From Cryoendolithus antarcticus (taxonomy: Eukaryota; Ascomycota; Dothideomycetes; Cladosporiales; Cladosporiaceae), in the NCBI GenBank assembly GCA_002077065.1, contig NAJO01000006.1:310001-374000 (forward strand): a DNA stretch of 64,000 bases, given 5' to 3'. Both the position numbers and the translations under genes were made by a program. Shown in pieces: positions 20,792 through 32,110 of the stretch. Numbering within the stretch: the stretch's first letter is position 1; each line of letters begins with the position of its first letter. The notes under the pieces are model-generated. The model was not told the DNA's origin, made no database searches, and worked only from the letters and a program-made list of their open reading frames with translations.

Positions 20792-21370
20792 TTGTATGCT
20801 GCTGGGGGTTTAGTTTGTGATGAGCCTGGGTGTTCGGCGCTTTTGTGATGGTGGTGGACCGACTTGAGATACCTCGTCCCGTTACGCGATTGTAGCAGTA
20901 TGGGTCTTTCCTACCTCACTACCAGCCCTCGCTGCTCTTCAATCTTCACCTTCGTGGACCCGTCCTTTCCGCCAACCTGCATGCGATGTCAACACATGTA
21001 CCCCACGATCTTCCCGTGCCGAATCGGGTCGCTCGATCTGCTCCCCTCTAGCGTCACGCTTTCGCATCCGTAGCTGACTGATGTACTATCAATCGCAACT
21101 ACAGCTTCCTCATGCAAAGCACATTGCTGACGCATTCCCCGCCCAATACTCCAAATCTCGACGCTTGCATACATACTTCGCCTCCATTACCGAATCGTCA
21201 CTCAGCCTGCCGTCCCGAAGCTCTAATCACGTGGATCCTTGGTAAGGACTTGACCTCCCAGACTTCCGAACATTAGTGTCAAGCACCACAAGCGTCGCGC
21301 GCACATGTCGCCTCATTGCCGTGACTATCGGCGTAGCATTACATAGCCTGGCTTTCGATAGATCGTCCCA
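20792..21370. other. Intergenic region between RAD21 and the histidine kinase gene
   Basis: About 580 bp. The frames here show no kinase-domain motifs, which matters because relatives of the downstream kinase carry an N-terminal Ser/Thr kinase-like domain. It is presumably terminator and promoter sequence. Confidence 0.55.
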
Positions 21371-24300
21371 ATGGAGCGCCTCCGCACGCAAGAGAAGCAG
21401 CGCCGCCTTAACAACGGCGTCGGCCGCTCTGCTCCGCGATCCCTGCATAGTCATGGCTCCTCTTCGCGGGAAGGCGACACCGCGACACCTGCAGGAAATG
21501 GCAGTGCGTTCGACGGCGAAAGCGAGGAGGCGAGGGAACTGATGTCGTTGGACAAGGTCGCATCCCTTGATACCCGGCAGCTCTCCGCTCGAAGTTCGGC
21601 GTCGCGGAACTGGAATGACGGCGCTGCTTCCAGGATGAGAGCAAGGCATAATAAGACGGAGGTCGTGTCTGTATGCGGCGCAGCGGGTTTCGGAAAGAGC
21701 GCGCTGGTGCAGAGTGTGCAGGCTACTGCGCGGAAGCATGGGTACTTCACGTCTGCGAAATTCGAACTGAACAGACGGACACCCTTTGGGCCTCTGACGA
21801 GGATTCTGAGTTCGCTGTTCAGGCAGATATTCAGCGAGGAGGACGTCAGTACGCTTTTCCATCGGAATATTAGAGACGCAGTGCTACCCTTCTGGCCAAT
21901 GCTGCATTGCTACTTGGAGCTTCCGGAATGGCTGCTGAACTCGGAGGGGAAAAGCGGAGGGAAGCAAAGTTGTCCGACTAGTGTGAGCGGGAAGAAGGTG
22001 TGTGATGCGGCGGCGACGCAGGAGTGGCTGAGGAGTGGAGGGAGTAATAAGAGTTCGAGGTTTATGGTCATCTTTCTGGATGTGCTGCGGTTACTGGCGA
22101 CGCAGAAGTTCATATGCTTCTGCCTGGACGATCTGCACTTCGCTGATGAGGAGTGTCTGGAGTTGCTGGCCCATATCGTGGGCGCCAGGATACCTGTGGT
22201 CATTATCGTGACGCACAAAGGGGAAGAGGAGTTAGTACCGAAAGCGAGGGCGTTTCTGGAGAAGGCGACGAAAGTGCAGCTTGGGGCTTTTACGGACGAG
22301 GAAACAGCGCAATATGTGTCTGATACTATCATGCGGCCAAAGGAATACTGCTTGTCGCTAGCTGCTGTGATACAGGAGAAGACCCAAGGGAACCCATTCT
22401 TCGTGCGAGAGATGCTGGACTCGTGCTACAGGAAGAAGTGCCTGTACTACTGCTGGCGGTGCTCGCAATGGGAGTTCAATCTGGACAGGGTTTTCAACGA
22501 GTTCGCGAGTCCGGACGCTGGGAAGTTCTCTAGCAACGACTTCATCACGCGCCGCATACTGGAACTGCCTGCTGATACTCAAGCGTTCTTGGCGTGGGCT
22601 GCCATCATCGGCCATCAGTTCTCTTTCAACCTGATCAAGTTCGTCATGAGCTGTGAATGTTCGCATGCTTCGCCGCCGCAGTATCTGCCGCCTCTGGAGC
22701 ATGATGCCATTCACGGACTTCAATCAGCGACGAACAGCTTCCTCATCGTAGGCACCGACGATGATGATTGGTTCCGCTTCGCACACGATCGCTACCTGAC
22801 GAGTGCCTTGACGCTGTGCGATAAATACGATCGCGAGGAGATGCACTACGTGCTTGCATGCGCGCTACTCAAACACGAGCCATACGACCCGAACACGCAG
22901 ACAACGAGGATGCTGTTCATTCAGGCACGGCACATTTGCGCCTCGATCAAGGTGATCAAGCACCGAAGAGTAACGCGGAAGCCCTTCCGGGAGTTACTGT
23001 ATCAAGCTGCCGATGCGGCGCGAGATACTGGTGCTCGGGAGACCTGCCTGCAGTACTACGAGGGGTGTCTAGCACTGTTACAGGACAATCCATGGGACAA
23101 TGCCCACGACGATGCGGAGTATGGCGAGACACTGACGCTTCACACTAGGACTGCTGAGGCAAACTGGTATCTCGGCAGGATCGACGCAGCGATGCTTCTA
23201 CTCAGTGAAATAAAAAACCATGCAGCGTCGGCTATGGATAAAGCACCCGCTGCCATTATCGAGAGCCGTTTATGTGCGTCGCAGGGGGATAGCCATGGAG
23301 CATTCGCTGCTCTGAAGGATGCACTGCTAGGTATGGGTATCGAAATGCCGGTCAAGACTTGGGAGGAGTGCGATACGGAATTCCAACGCATTGTACCACT
23401 TTTGCAGTCTGCATCCGCAGAAATTGATACTGCGACACAGAAGCCCGTATCATCGGACTTGATGACACTTGGGACTGTACTGGTCGAAGCAATTTCCGCA
23501 TGTTTCTGGACGAATACGTTACTGTTCTATCAGGGCTCACTCATGCTGATGGATATCTACCTCAAGCGTGGTGCATTTCCGCAAGCGGGGCTTGGCTACA
23601 TCCACATGGGCACCATCAGTGTCTATCGCTTCAACCTTATCGAGCTTGGGTGCAATCTCGGCAAAGCTGGGCTACAACTGTGTGGCGCATACAGCGAAGA
23701 ACACTATGTCGGCGGCCGGGCCTTCTCTCTATATCCGTTTCTCCTGGGTCATATCGAGGCCGATGTACGATCACAGCTCACCGTACTTACCCGTGGTCAA
23801 GAAGCATCGAACCTGGGAGGTGATCGAATTATGCAGCTGCTTAATCTAGGCATCATCGCCGCGTACCGGATCTGGGCCTCGGAGGATTTACAGCATATTG
23901 AGAACTTTATCGCGGCGATTAGCGAAGAGATACCCGACTGGAGCGAGAGCGTTCGAGGTGGCGGATTTTTGATGTCTGCTAGACAGTACGCGCGCGCCAT
24001 GCAAGGGAAGACGTACATTAAGAGTGCGGCTACCATCATGAATGACGAGCAGCACACTTCAGAGGGCTACAAGGCTTGGGTAAGCACCCGAGCGTCGAAC
24101 CCGCTCAATACTTTGACGGTGTATGGGGCCTATGAGATTGACGTGTTGTTCCGATATGGCTACTACCATGAAGCTCTAGCAAAGGGTGAATTGCTGCTTG
24201 GCAGTCTGGACAAGCTGTGGTGCTCGCGATATAACTACTCGAGTCTCTTCTTCCTTTCACTCTCCTTGATTGCTGTCATCAGAGAGGACCCTGAGCGAGC

Positions 24301-27034
24301 CGATCGTCAGAAGCTATTGGAGCGCATTTCCGACTACCGCACACGCATTGAGCTTATCGCTAGCGTCAACGCGGTCAACTACGTCGTCTGGCTCGAGCTG
24401 ATCGACGCAGAGGTGGCGGAGATCACGCAGCAGTTTATGAAAGTACTACCAGCCTTTGAGCACGCGATCGATCATGCTATGCTCAACGGCTTCGCGCTCG
24501 ACGAAGCTCTTGCTCTAGAGCTCTATGCCGACTTCCTCATCCGCAAGGGCGCCAAGCGGCCGGCTCGAGGTCTGGTGCTCGATTGCATCTCGGCGTATCG
24601 TCGCGTGGCTGCGTTTGGGAAAGCGGATCATGTCTCTGACAAATACCAGTTCCTCTTGTATGATACGCAGGGCGCAGTGAGCAGGGATATGGGCGTGCAG
24701 ACCGAGATCATGGGAGCTGCGCACGTCGAGTCTTACAGCAGTCGCGACGAGCCCTCGCGTACACAGCTCCATGGATCACAGACATCTGCGGATAGAACCC
24801 GCGACTGGATCAATCCTGGTGCTGCTGGTATCCCGACTGAGCAAAGAGACTTGTCGTCGACCGTACTTGGGACGAAGCTTTCTAGCGACGGGAACAATGC
24901 CGTGGGACTTGACATGCTGGATCTCGCGAGTATACTGGAGTCGTCACAGATACTATCTTCCGAGCTGGACGTTGATCGACTGCTGGACAAGCTCACGGAG
25001 ATCATCGTCGAGTCCACCGGCGCTTCGATCTGCGGTCTTTGCGTTGAGCAAGAAGGCGGTGGATGGTACGTCGTCGCCACTGGCAGCCCGGATGGCGTCA
25101 TCCGACCCGAAGCTGGCATGCCGCTGGATGAAGTCCAGGACCCTGTCGCGAAGCAGGTGACGATGTACGTGCTCCGCTCCAAGGAGTCGTTGTTCCTGCG
25201 AAACGTCTTGGACGACGAGCGCTTCGGCAATGTGCCTGCACCGTGGCTGGCACAGAATCCAGACGGTGCAGCGATGATCACACTCCCTATCATGCACGGC
25301 GATAACGTGCTGCTCGGGAGTGTGCATTGTCAGGCGCCGCCGAACTCTTTCACGGAGCGCACGGTCACGCTGTTGAAGCTACTCGTCAATCAGATCGCCA
25401 TCTCCATTGCCAACGCGCTGCTGTTCAAGCGCGTGGAGAAAGTGTCAGCCACTAATTCATCCATGCTAGAGGTGCAGAAGCAGGCTCTCGCACAGGCTCG
25501 CGATGCCGAGAAGAAGGCTAAAGCTGCTGAAGTCAAGGCTATGGAGATGGTGAGGCTGAAGGATGAGGCCGCCAAGGCGAAGTCGATGTTCCTGGCCAAC
25601 GTATCGCATGAGCTTCGCACGCCGCTCAACGGAGTCATCGGCATGTCAGAGATGCTGATGTCGACACCACTTAACAAAGAGCAGGAGGATCACGCTTCCA
25701 GCATCCGTGTGTGTGCTGATACTCTGCTGAGTGTGATTAACGACATCTTGGACTTCTCCAAAGTGGAGGCCGGCAAGATGGCGGTCTTCTCTGTACCGCT
25801 GTCGTTAACGCAGACCATCTCCGAAGTCGTCCGAGCGCTGTCGTACACGAATCTGGAGAAAGGTCTCAAGACCATTGAAGAGCTCGAACTGGATACCAAA
25901 TTAGTCGTCATGGGCGACCCCGTTCGCCTTCACCAGATCCTTTTCAATCTGATGAGCAACTCATTCAAATTCACGAGCAAAGGCAGTATTACTATCCGGG
26001 CCGTACTAGCTTATGAGGACAAGGACAGTGTGCAAGCGACGGTCTCTGTCAAAGATACTGGTATCGGCGTCTCCGAAGAACAGCAAAAGCATCTTTTCCA
26101 GCCCTTCTCACAGGCCGATAGCTCCACAGCGCGCAGCTACGGTGGCACGGGTCTGGGCCTATCCATCTGTAAGGGAATCATTGAGAACGTCATGCACGGC
26201 AAAATCTGGCTCGAGTCGACACCTGATGTCGGCACGACCGTCTCATTCACTCTGCCTTTCAAGAAAGTGAAGCAAGGTGCGTTACCCAACGGCAACCCTG
26301 CGTCTTCCCAACACGTCGACCCAATGGCGATCTTCACACCTCCCGCGGTCGAAGAGGCAGCCGGTACCCGCGCGCTCATCAGTCTGGCTGATGTCCCAAG
26401 AGACAAGCTCCGTGTCTGTATCGCGGAAGATAATCCCATCAACCAGAAAATCGCCATCTCTTTCGTGAAGAAGCTCGGGTTCCACTGCGAAGCCTTTGGT
26501 GACGGTCAGCAAGCTTACAACGCTCTCGACCGCGCCGCGAAAGCGGGACAGTACTTCCACCTCGTTCTCATGGATGTGCAGATGCCGGTGCTAGATGGGT
26601 ATAACGCTACCCGAGAGATCCGGAAACATCCTGATCCGCAAGTCAGGGACATCTTGGTCATCGCTATGACAGCCTCTGCCATCCGAGGAGACCGCGAGAA
26701 GTGCTTAGAAGCGGGCATGAATAATTACCTCGCTAAGCCTGTGCGGGCTGATACGCTGAAGCAGATGTTGGAGAATTATCTGCACCAGCCTACTGCGACA
26801 TCGCCGGACATTCAGACGCAAGCAGATCACATTGTGGAGAATGCGCTGCATCAGGAGAACGGTGATGTCAGTGGTACAGGGGTGACGACGAACGGTAAGA
26901 TGGAAAACAGGACGCCCAAGGTGCCGGAGCGGCCGAGGAGCGGTATGATGAGGCATGAGACGACGGAGATTCATTTGACGCCGGATGAAATGGCGAAGCA
27001 CGATGAAGAGCAGAAGACCACGGCGAAGAGGTGA
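21371..27034 (+). CDS. Hybrid histidine kinase with AAA ATPase, GAF, HisKA/HATPase and receiver domains
   Basis: A single exon of 1,887 residues from the ATG at 21371. After about 95 disordered residues comes a P-loop ATPase domain (Walker A GAAGFGKS, residues 103-110), then a helical repeat region to about 1,090. A GAF domain follows at roughly 1,180-1,350, then a coiled coil rich in Lys/Ala. The HisKA H-box holds His1413 (VSHELRTPLNG), followed by N, G1 (DTGIG) and G2 (GGTGLGLS) boxes. A receiver domain has the phospho-acceptor Asp1735 in LMDVQMP and Lys in LAKPVR. The order matches the fungal group of Chk1 (Candida) and Mak2/Mak3 (fission yeast) kinases, which feed a phosphotransfer protein and oxidative-stress regulators. 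The usual N-terminal Ser/Thr kinase-like domain is missing. No membrane segment, so a cytoplasmic sensor. Confidence 0.92.
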   Translation: MERLRTQEKQRRLNNGVGRSAPRSLHSHGSSSREGDTATPAGNGSAFDGESEEARELMSLDKVASLDTRQLSARSSASRNWNDGAASRMRARHNKTEVVSVCGAAGFGKSALVQSVQATARKHGYFTSAKFELNRRTPFGPLTRILSSLFRQIFSEEDVSTLFHRNIRDAVLPFWPMLHCYLELPEWLLNSEGKSGGKQSCPTSVSGKKVCDAAATQEWLRSGGSNKSSRFMVIFLDVLRLLATQKFICFCLDDLHFADEECLELLAHIVGARIPVVIIVTHKGEEELVPKARAFLEKATKVQLGAFTDEETAQYVSDTIMRPKEYCLSLAAVIQEKTQGNPFFVREMLDSCYRKKCLYYCWRCSQWEFNLDRVFNEFASPDAGKFSSNDFITRRILELPADTQAFLAWAAIIGHQFSFNLIKFVMSCECSHASPPQYLPPLEHDAIHGLQSATNSFLIVGTDDDDWFRFAHDRYLTSALTLCDKYDREEMHYVLACALLKHEPYDPNTQTTRMLFIQARHICASIKVIKHRRVTRKPFRELLYQAADAARDTGARETCLQYYEGCLALLQDNPWDNAHDDAEYGETLTLHTRTAEANWYLGRIDAAMLLLSEIKNHAASAMDKAPAAIIESRLCASQGDSHGAFAALKDALLGMGIEMPVKTWEECDTEFQRIVPLLQSASAEIDTATQKPVSSDLMTLGTVLVEAISACFWTNTLLFYQGSLMLMDIYLKRGAFPQAGLGYIHMGTISVYRFNLIELGCNLGKAGLQLCGAYSEEHYVGGRAFSLYPFLLGHIEADVRSQLTVLTRGQEASNLGGDRIMQLLNLGIIAAYRIWASEDLQHIENFIAAISEEIPDWSESVRGGGFLMSARQYARAMQGKTYIKSAATIMNDEQHTSEGYKAWVSTRASNPLNTLTVYGAYEIDVLFRYGYYHEALAKGELLLGSLDKLWCSRYNYSSLFFLSLSLIAVIREDPERADRQKLLERISDYRTRIELIASVNAVNYVVWLELIDAEVAEITQQFMKVLPAFEHAIDHAMLNGFALDEALALELYADFLIRKGAKRPARGLVLDCISAYRRVAAFGKADHVSDKYQFLLYDTQGAVSRDMGVQTEIMGAAHVESYSSRDEPSRTQLHGSQTSADRTRDWINPGAAGIPTEQRDLSSTVLGTKLSSDGNNAVGLDMLDLASILESSQILSSELDVDRLLDKLTEIIVESTGASICGLCVEQEGGGWYVVATGSPDGVIRPEAGMPLDEVQDPVAKQVTMYVLRSKESLFLRNVLDDERFGNVPAPWLAQNPDGAAMITLPIMHGDNVLLGSVHCQAPPNSFTERTVTLLKLLVNQIAISIANALLFKRVEKVSATNSSMLEVQKQALAQARDAEKKAKAAEVKAMEMVRLKDEAAKAKSMFLANVSHELRTPLNGVIGMSEMLMSTPLNKEQEDHASSIRVCADTLLSVINDILDFSKVEAGKMAVFSVPLSLTQTISEVVRALSYTNLEKGLKTIEELELDTKLVVMGDPVRLHQILFNLMSNSFKFTSKGSITIRAVLAYEDKDSVQATVSVKDTGIGVSEEQQKHLFQPFSQADSSTARSYGGTGLGLSICKGIIENVMHGKIWLESTPDVGTTVSFTLPFKKVKQGALPNGNPASSQHVDPMAIFTPPAVEEAAGTRALISLADVPRDKLRVCIAEDNPINQKIAISFVKKLGFHCEAFGDGQQAYNALDRAAKAGQYFHLVLMDVQMPVLDGYNATREIRKHPDPQVRDILVIAMTASAIRGDREKCLEAGMNNYLAKPVRADTLKQMLENYLHQPTATSPDIQTQADHIVENALHQENGDVSGTGVTTNGKMENRTPKVPERPRSGMMRHETTEIHLTPDEMAKHDEEQKTTAKR

Positions 27035-29491
27035 GGGAGTATACTGCATGAATAGGGCGCGTACGGGGAAAGGCGTGAGGCCCATGGACGTACGAACGGG
27101 CATGACTGGCGACAATTTGTATGGCAGTCTTTGACACAGGACAGCTGGATTGGGCTGACGGCGTTGGCGTACTCGGCACAAGCGGGACGAGTATCTTGTG
27201 AGGGCATTGCACGGCACCGGAGACAAGACTTCTGGGAAAGCGAAGGAGTCAGCCGGATTTGTTTTTGGAGATTGACGCTTGTTGACACGAGTATGTATAT
27301 AGTAGGCAGTCTTACTATCGAGGCTGCATAGCTTCTTTGTCCCGAGCCCACGGCCTAGTGAGATGTCAGCGTGGTCAATGTATGCGGTACGCAATTACAG
27401 GTGAGCTACCTACTTATAGGCAGTTTTTCGATCCGCAGCTTGTGCTCGTGTTAGTCTGGTGGCACTGCATCTCAATCATGCTGTAATAAGTACTTCGATA
27501 TAACCACACGAACTTTGAGACATGTGGAGAGCAGGAAGTAGGTCGATCAATACTGTTCAACGGAATGACACCAGCTCCAGCGCCTCTATTGGACGTACCG
27601 TCACGACGCCTCGCGCCCGATCAATTTCAGTATCCCCAGGAGCCCACCACGACTACGACGAGTCCTACTTTCGACTTCACATCAGCTCAAGCAGTCTTCG
27701 AACACGAAGGCCACAACTTGTCAAAGATTCCGACCACGTTGGATTCCTCACCGACGTTCGGACAATCGATCAGTCAAGGAGAACAAGCAGGCAGGGTCTA
27801 TTTCTCTCGGTGTCGCAGCTAGCAACCATTGACGGTCCGAACGTGGTACATAAACGCATAGCAACGACTGACTGCCATGGAGAGTCCATGGGCCTTACGT
27901 CTGCTTTCCCTGGGTCTGCACCTTGCGTGTAACTACAATGGTGTCTGTACAAGTGGACCGGCTACTCAAATTTGGCGAGAGGGAGCAGCCTTTGTACTGT
28001 TCTCGTGACTTTGAAGCTGAGATGCTCATCTCATAGGTATAACATATTGGTGACTTGACACCCCGGGTCATGCTGTTAGACGCATTATCGATGTGCGGAC
28101 ATTTGGAGAAGCAGACAGTGCGGGCTTCAGCCAGCGTGTTAAATTTAGCTCAATGTCGGGCCGCCCCCAGTCCCGCTTTCTACCGCTCCTGCCATGTTGA
28201 CTTCGCATAGCCTGGACCTCATTTCTGATCCTTCGCGCGTTGCAGATGCAAGTCGCGCTGTAAGACGGAGCGAAGCTCACCGGGTCATGACGAGATGAGT
28301 GCATTGTACAGATTGGGACCGAGGGAGGCAGTAGCTCCTCCCGCGCTTGGCAGCTATGAGCTCCTGAGCGACCAACACCTTGGGCTGCAACATCCTGGTT
28401 TCACAACAGCGTTCAATCCAGGCACACATGCACAGCCAACGCCGTTGACAGCATGCTGTGCCCGTTGCCAACGTCTGCCACTGCGGACCGTACTCCACAA
28501 CTCCATGCTTGCACCGCACGTGCGCATGCAGACACGGCATAATCACTCAGCCGCATTTACGAGACGCGGCCGGGTCATGTGGCCCTACTGCAGCCTATAA
28601 CGAAGCGGCAAGCCACCAACAAGGACGTACTGTACAGCTTCAACCGCAGTGTTCAATCACGCTTGGGAAATGCCATGCTGGGGCCAACATCGTTGTCTCG
28701 TGGTCTAATCCATCAGCATTGCTCATCAAACGCGTCAGGCTGCGGCCACTGTTGGAAGGCCGCTGCAAGAGTGCTCGTGCGGTTGTACCACTAGGATCTT
28801 TGATCAACACAGCCAATTCGCGGTCTCCATGCTTGTTGCAATTTGAACCGTGAGCAACTCAAGTCTACCTCGTTGGCCTGATCGTTACCGGTCATACCTG
28901 CTGACATTCACATAGTCGGCAGTCTCGCCAGCGGGCCGAATGAGCAGACGTAACGAGGCAACGAGTACGCTACGGCAAGGCTGACCATCGCCTGCGTGCC
29001 AAGCAGCGTGCTAGCACCAACCAACAGTAGAGCCGAACGCGATGCACGACGCTCGTGCCTGATCAGCAATTTGCAGGAGACATGCCTGTTCGTCAATTGC
29101 ACAGAGTTTATTGATGCAGTTGGGCTTCATCTATTCGCTCTCCTGCCCTACACTAGCATGAGTAATGCGTTGCATCGCGAATCCTGCGGCTGCACCATGG
29201 AGATTCGTACCGTGCTACATCCACTGGCATGGCGAATCTCTCGCAGGCTGTGCTGGCCAGACATATAAGACGCCGAAATTTGCGTGCCGAGTAATTGGCT
29301 TCAAAAGACAGTAAGACGGGCCTGCTTCTACTGTCCATCTTATATTGTCGCTACTTTCAGCCGCTCGTTGCTGTTTATTAGAAGCTTCCATTGCACTTGC
29401 ATCTACCACTTCCAGCACTTACTTCCACTTGGCTGCCTCCCACAGGTTTAGTTCATAGCTCTCCCGATATTCATCTTTCCGATCAGTCAAC
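27035..29491. other. Gene-poor intergenic region
   Basis: About 2.5 kb with only short frames on both strands. Two looked briefly interesting, an ATG frame at 27565-27822 (plus) and a Cys-rich frame at 28277-28546 (minus), but neither has a signal peptide, a family motif or splice support. A CATATAAGAC box near 29269 could serve the cupin gene. No transposon remnant recognised. Confidence 0.5.
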
Positions 29492-30329
29492 ATGCTCGGC
29501 CAAAGCACCCTCGCAGCAGGCGCTCTGCTCTGCTTGTTCGCCCAGAACGCTGTCGCTGTCGACAAGACAAGGGATCCGGACAAGATCGCCAAGCTGAGTA
29601 CCGTGGCCTCGCAGCTCGACCGTCAGGCGCTTCTGCCTTCCGACAGTGACTGGCTGTTCGACTTCAATGCCCAGCAGCCATTCTACAACTTCGCTCCCGG
29701 CGGTGTAGTCAACATGAACGCCGCGACGTTCCCTGCAGCGAAGGGCAACGGCTTGACATGTACGTAGGCCTACCACAATGCCGATGAAGCTTCAGTGCTG
29801 ACGAGTTACAGTGGCAATGCTCAACCTTGGGCCCTGCAGTATGCTGCCTCCTCACTTGCACCCTCGTGCAAGCAACTACGTCGTTGCTGTTCATGGCAAT
29901 ACCACGACGTACATGTTTGAGGAGAATGGTGCACGCCTCGTCACTGAGACTTTGACACCTGGCAAGGCGACGATCTTTCCCCAAGCTAGCATGCACATGA
30001 TGGTCAACAATGGTGAGTGTCGGAAGTACCATCGCCATTCCCAGCCTGTCACTAACCTTCTTCCAGGCTGCGATAACGCCCAGCTCGTCTCTGCGCTGAG
30101 CAGCGAAGATGCCGGCACTCTCAACGTCGGCCAGGTCTTCACGAACGGCTTCCCTTCCACGCTCGTCAATGCTGCTTTCAGCCAGAACCTCGCGTCTGAC
30201 GATGTCAAGGCCAAGATGACACCTGTGGGCACTGGCAGCAACTGGGGCACTGATGAGTGCCTGAAGAAGTGCGGTGTTAGTAAGGGTGGTAAGGGCACGT
30301 TGACATTTGCCAATGGCAACAAAGAGTAG
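29492..30329 (+). CDS. Secreted cupin, spherulin/germin-like
   Basis: Three exons, 29492-29759, 29812-30012 and 30067-30329, introns 52 and 54 bp, 243 residues. The N-terminus is a signal peptide (hydrophobic run LAAGALLCLFAQNAVA). The cupin motif 1 is present as PPHLHPRASNYVVAVHG, with His ligands for a metal, and motif 2 as PGKATIFPQASMHMMVNN. Two cysteines near the C-terminus (DECLKKCG) may form a disulfide. Spherulin 1A-like cupins are fungal extracellular proteins linked to stress and the cell surface; a defined activity is not known for most. Neighbouring genes give no functional hint. Confidence 0.88.
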
Positions 30330-30676
30330 CGAACGCTAGCGCGAGTGGCGAACACGGTCTTCGCATTCATTCGTGGATATCTTGTTAGGTAGCCGCTACA
30401 ATGATGAGAACTCAATAATGTTATATCTGTCCAACACAGCCCGCGCAAGTGCAATTCCTAAGGACCAGTCCATGCAGGAGCTCATTTCATGTCTTTGTCA
30501 TGTCCGAGACTCACGGCCGAGATCGCTCACGTGATCTCCGACTTCCTCTTCGAGACGTCATGGCGATTTCAACTCCATCGAAAGAGACGTACAGAACCTC
30601 TACACCTCACCAAACCATCACAACAACGTGGCCGACCTTACAATCGACCGTCAAGTAATCCTAAAATCACGCGAAC
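30330..30676. other. Promoter region of ISU1
   Basis: About 350 bp between the cupin stop and the ISU1 ATG, on the same strand. It contains short upstream ATGs but no supported gene. Confidence 0.5.
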
Positions 30677-31335
30677 ATGTTCAAGAGAGTCCTCGCCACC
30701 GCGCCTACCCAGGCCAGCCGTGCCCTCACATCCTCCGCCCGCCCCACTCCAGCAGCATTCGCCCGTATCGCCACACCCATCACACAGCAACCCACAGCGC
30801 GACGGAGCTACCACGAGAAAGTCCTGGACCACTACAACAACCCCCGAAATGTCGGCAGCATGGGCAAGAACGACGCAGACGTCGGCACTGGGCTTGTAGG
30901 CGCACCGGCCTGCGGAGATGTGATGAAATTGCAGATCAAGGTGGACCCGAACAATCAGACGATCTCGGATGTGAAATTCAAGACATTCGGCTGTGGCAGT
31001 GCGATTGCGAGTAGCAGCTACCTGACGGAATTGGTGAGGGGTATGACTCTGGAGCAGGCGGGGCGGATAAAGAACACTGAAATTGCGAAGGAGCTGTGTT
31101 TGCCACCGGTGAAGCGTACGTTCTGATTGAGATTCCTACGAATGGACGAATCACGCTAACGATGGCTACAGTACATTGCTCGATGTTGGCAGAGGATGCT
31201 ATCAAATCGGCGATAAGCAACTACTACACAAAGAACCCCAAGGCTAGGGCAACGGATCTTGGCGGCACTGGAGCTCCTATGCCCAAGATCGAGATCGAGC
31301 AAGTGTCGAGCGGAGCGCCTGCGATGGCAGCATAG
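30677..31335 (+). CDS. ISU1: Mitochondrial iron-sulfur cluster scaffold Isu1 (IscU)
   Basis: Two exons, 30677-31115 and 31172-31335, 56-bp intron, 200 residues. The first 45 residues are a Ser/Ala/Arg-rich mitochondrial presequence. The mature part has the three cluster cysteines (Cys79 in ACGDVM, Cys106 in FGCGSAIASS, Cys149 in LHCSML) and the chaperone-binding LPPVK loop; the intron falls just after LPPVK. It is the scaffold on which Nfs1-Isd11 and frataxin assemble [2Fe-2S] clusters before Ssq1/Jac1-assisted transfer. Essential in yeast. Confidence 0.95.
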
Positions 31336-32110
31336 AAGTCGCGAAGCTAGCGATGCTTCGTGGCGACGCGATCAGAATGAGTAGTGGGCAGGTCTTTGTG
31401 GTTTAGCGGGATCAAAGATGCTACATGTGGCGTTTACAGGCGCCATGGACAAGGGCAACGTGCTGAACAACGTACACAGGCAATATACGGAGCAAAAAGC
31501 TCAATTTCGAGTATCTCGCGGTTACATGGTTACGATCACGTGACGCCATTGCTCAACGAGCCCAGTCTAGCTTCTCATCACTATTGATATGTCGTCTTCG
31601 TCGACTACCTGGTTGGTCGGCGTGGTAGGTGCTGATTTGAATGCTCAGGACTTCCTCGTACATCCGGCCTGATCCCGCAACACTCCGTTACGAACCATTG
31701 TCCTGCTTGTGCCGTTGATGGTGTTCAATAGCGACGTCTATTTGGCGACCTTCGAGGCTAACACGAGCAATGAACCCTTCGACTGTATCTACTGGTGGGA
31801 CGACTCTGATCCTTCACAGCACATCTCCGCCTGCTCTCACTGACATCGCGCTCACTGATGTGCTAAGTTGCAACCTTCACCCTAACCACATGCAGAGGAC
31901 ATCATGCACATGATCGAGATCCAGTGCACGAGCACTCAAATACTAATAAAACTACACTACACAACATACTTTGCTCTTCTCGACGCTCCACACCACGACG
32001 TAAAGTAAGCACAGATCATCGAGGCCACCGACACACACATCTATTCCTTAAACAACGATACACTCGGGCTCTTGCGTATAGAATCACTACCTTCGACACG
32101 CAGAGTCATA
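31336..32110. other. Intergenic region
   Basis: About 775 bp between ISU1 and a 2EXR-like gene, same strand. I see no gene, repeat or structured element. Confidence 0.5.

Noticed and set aside
28277..28546. Cys-rich minus-strand frame, possible effector
   Set aside because: It has no signal peptide and its first ATG is internal; cysteine spacing matches nothing I recognise.
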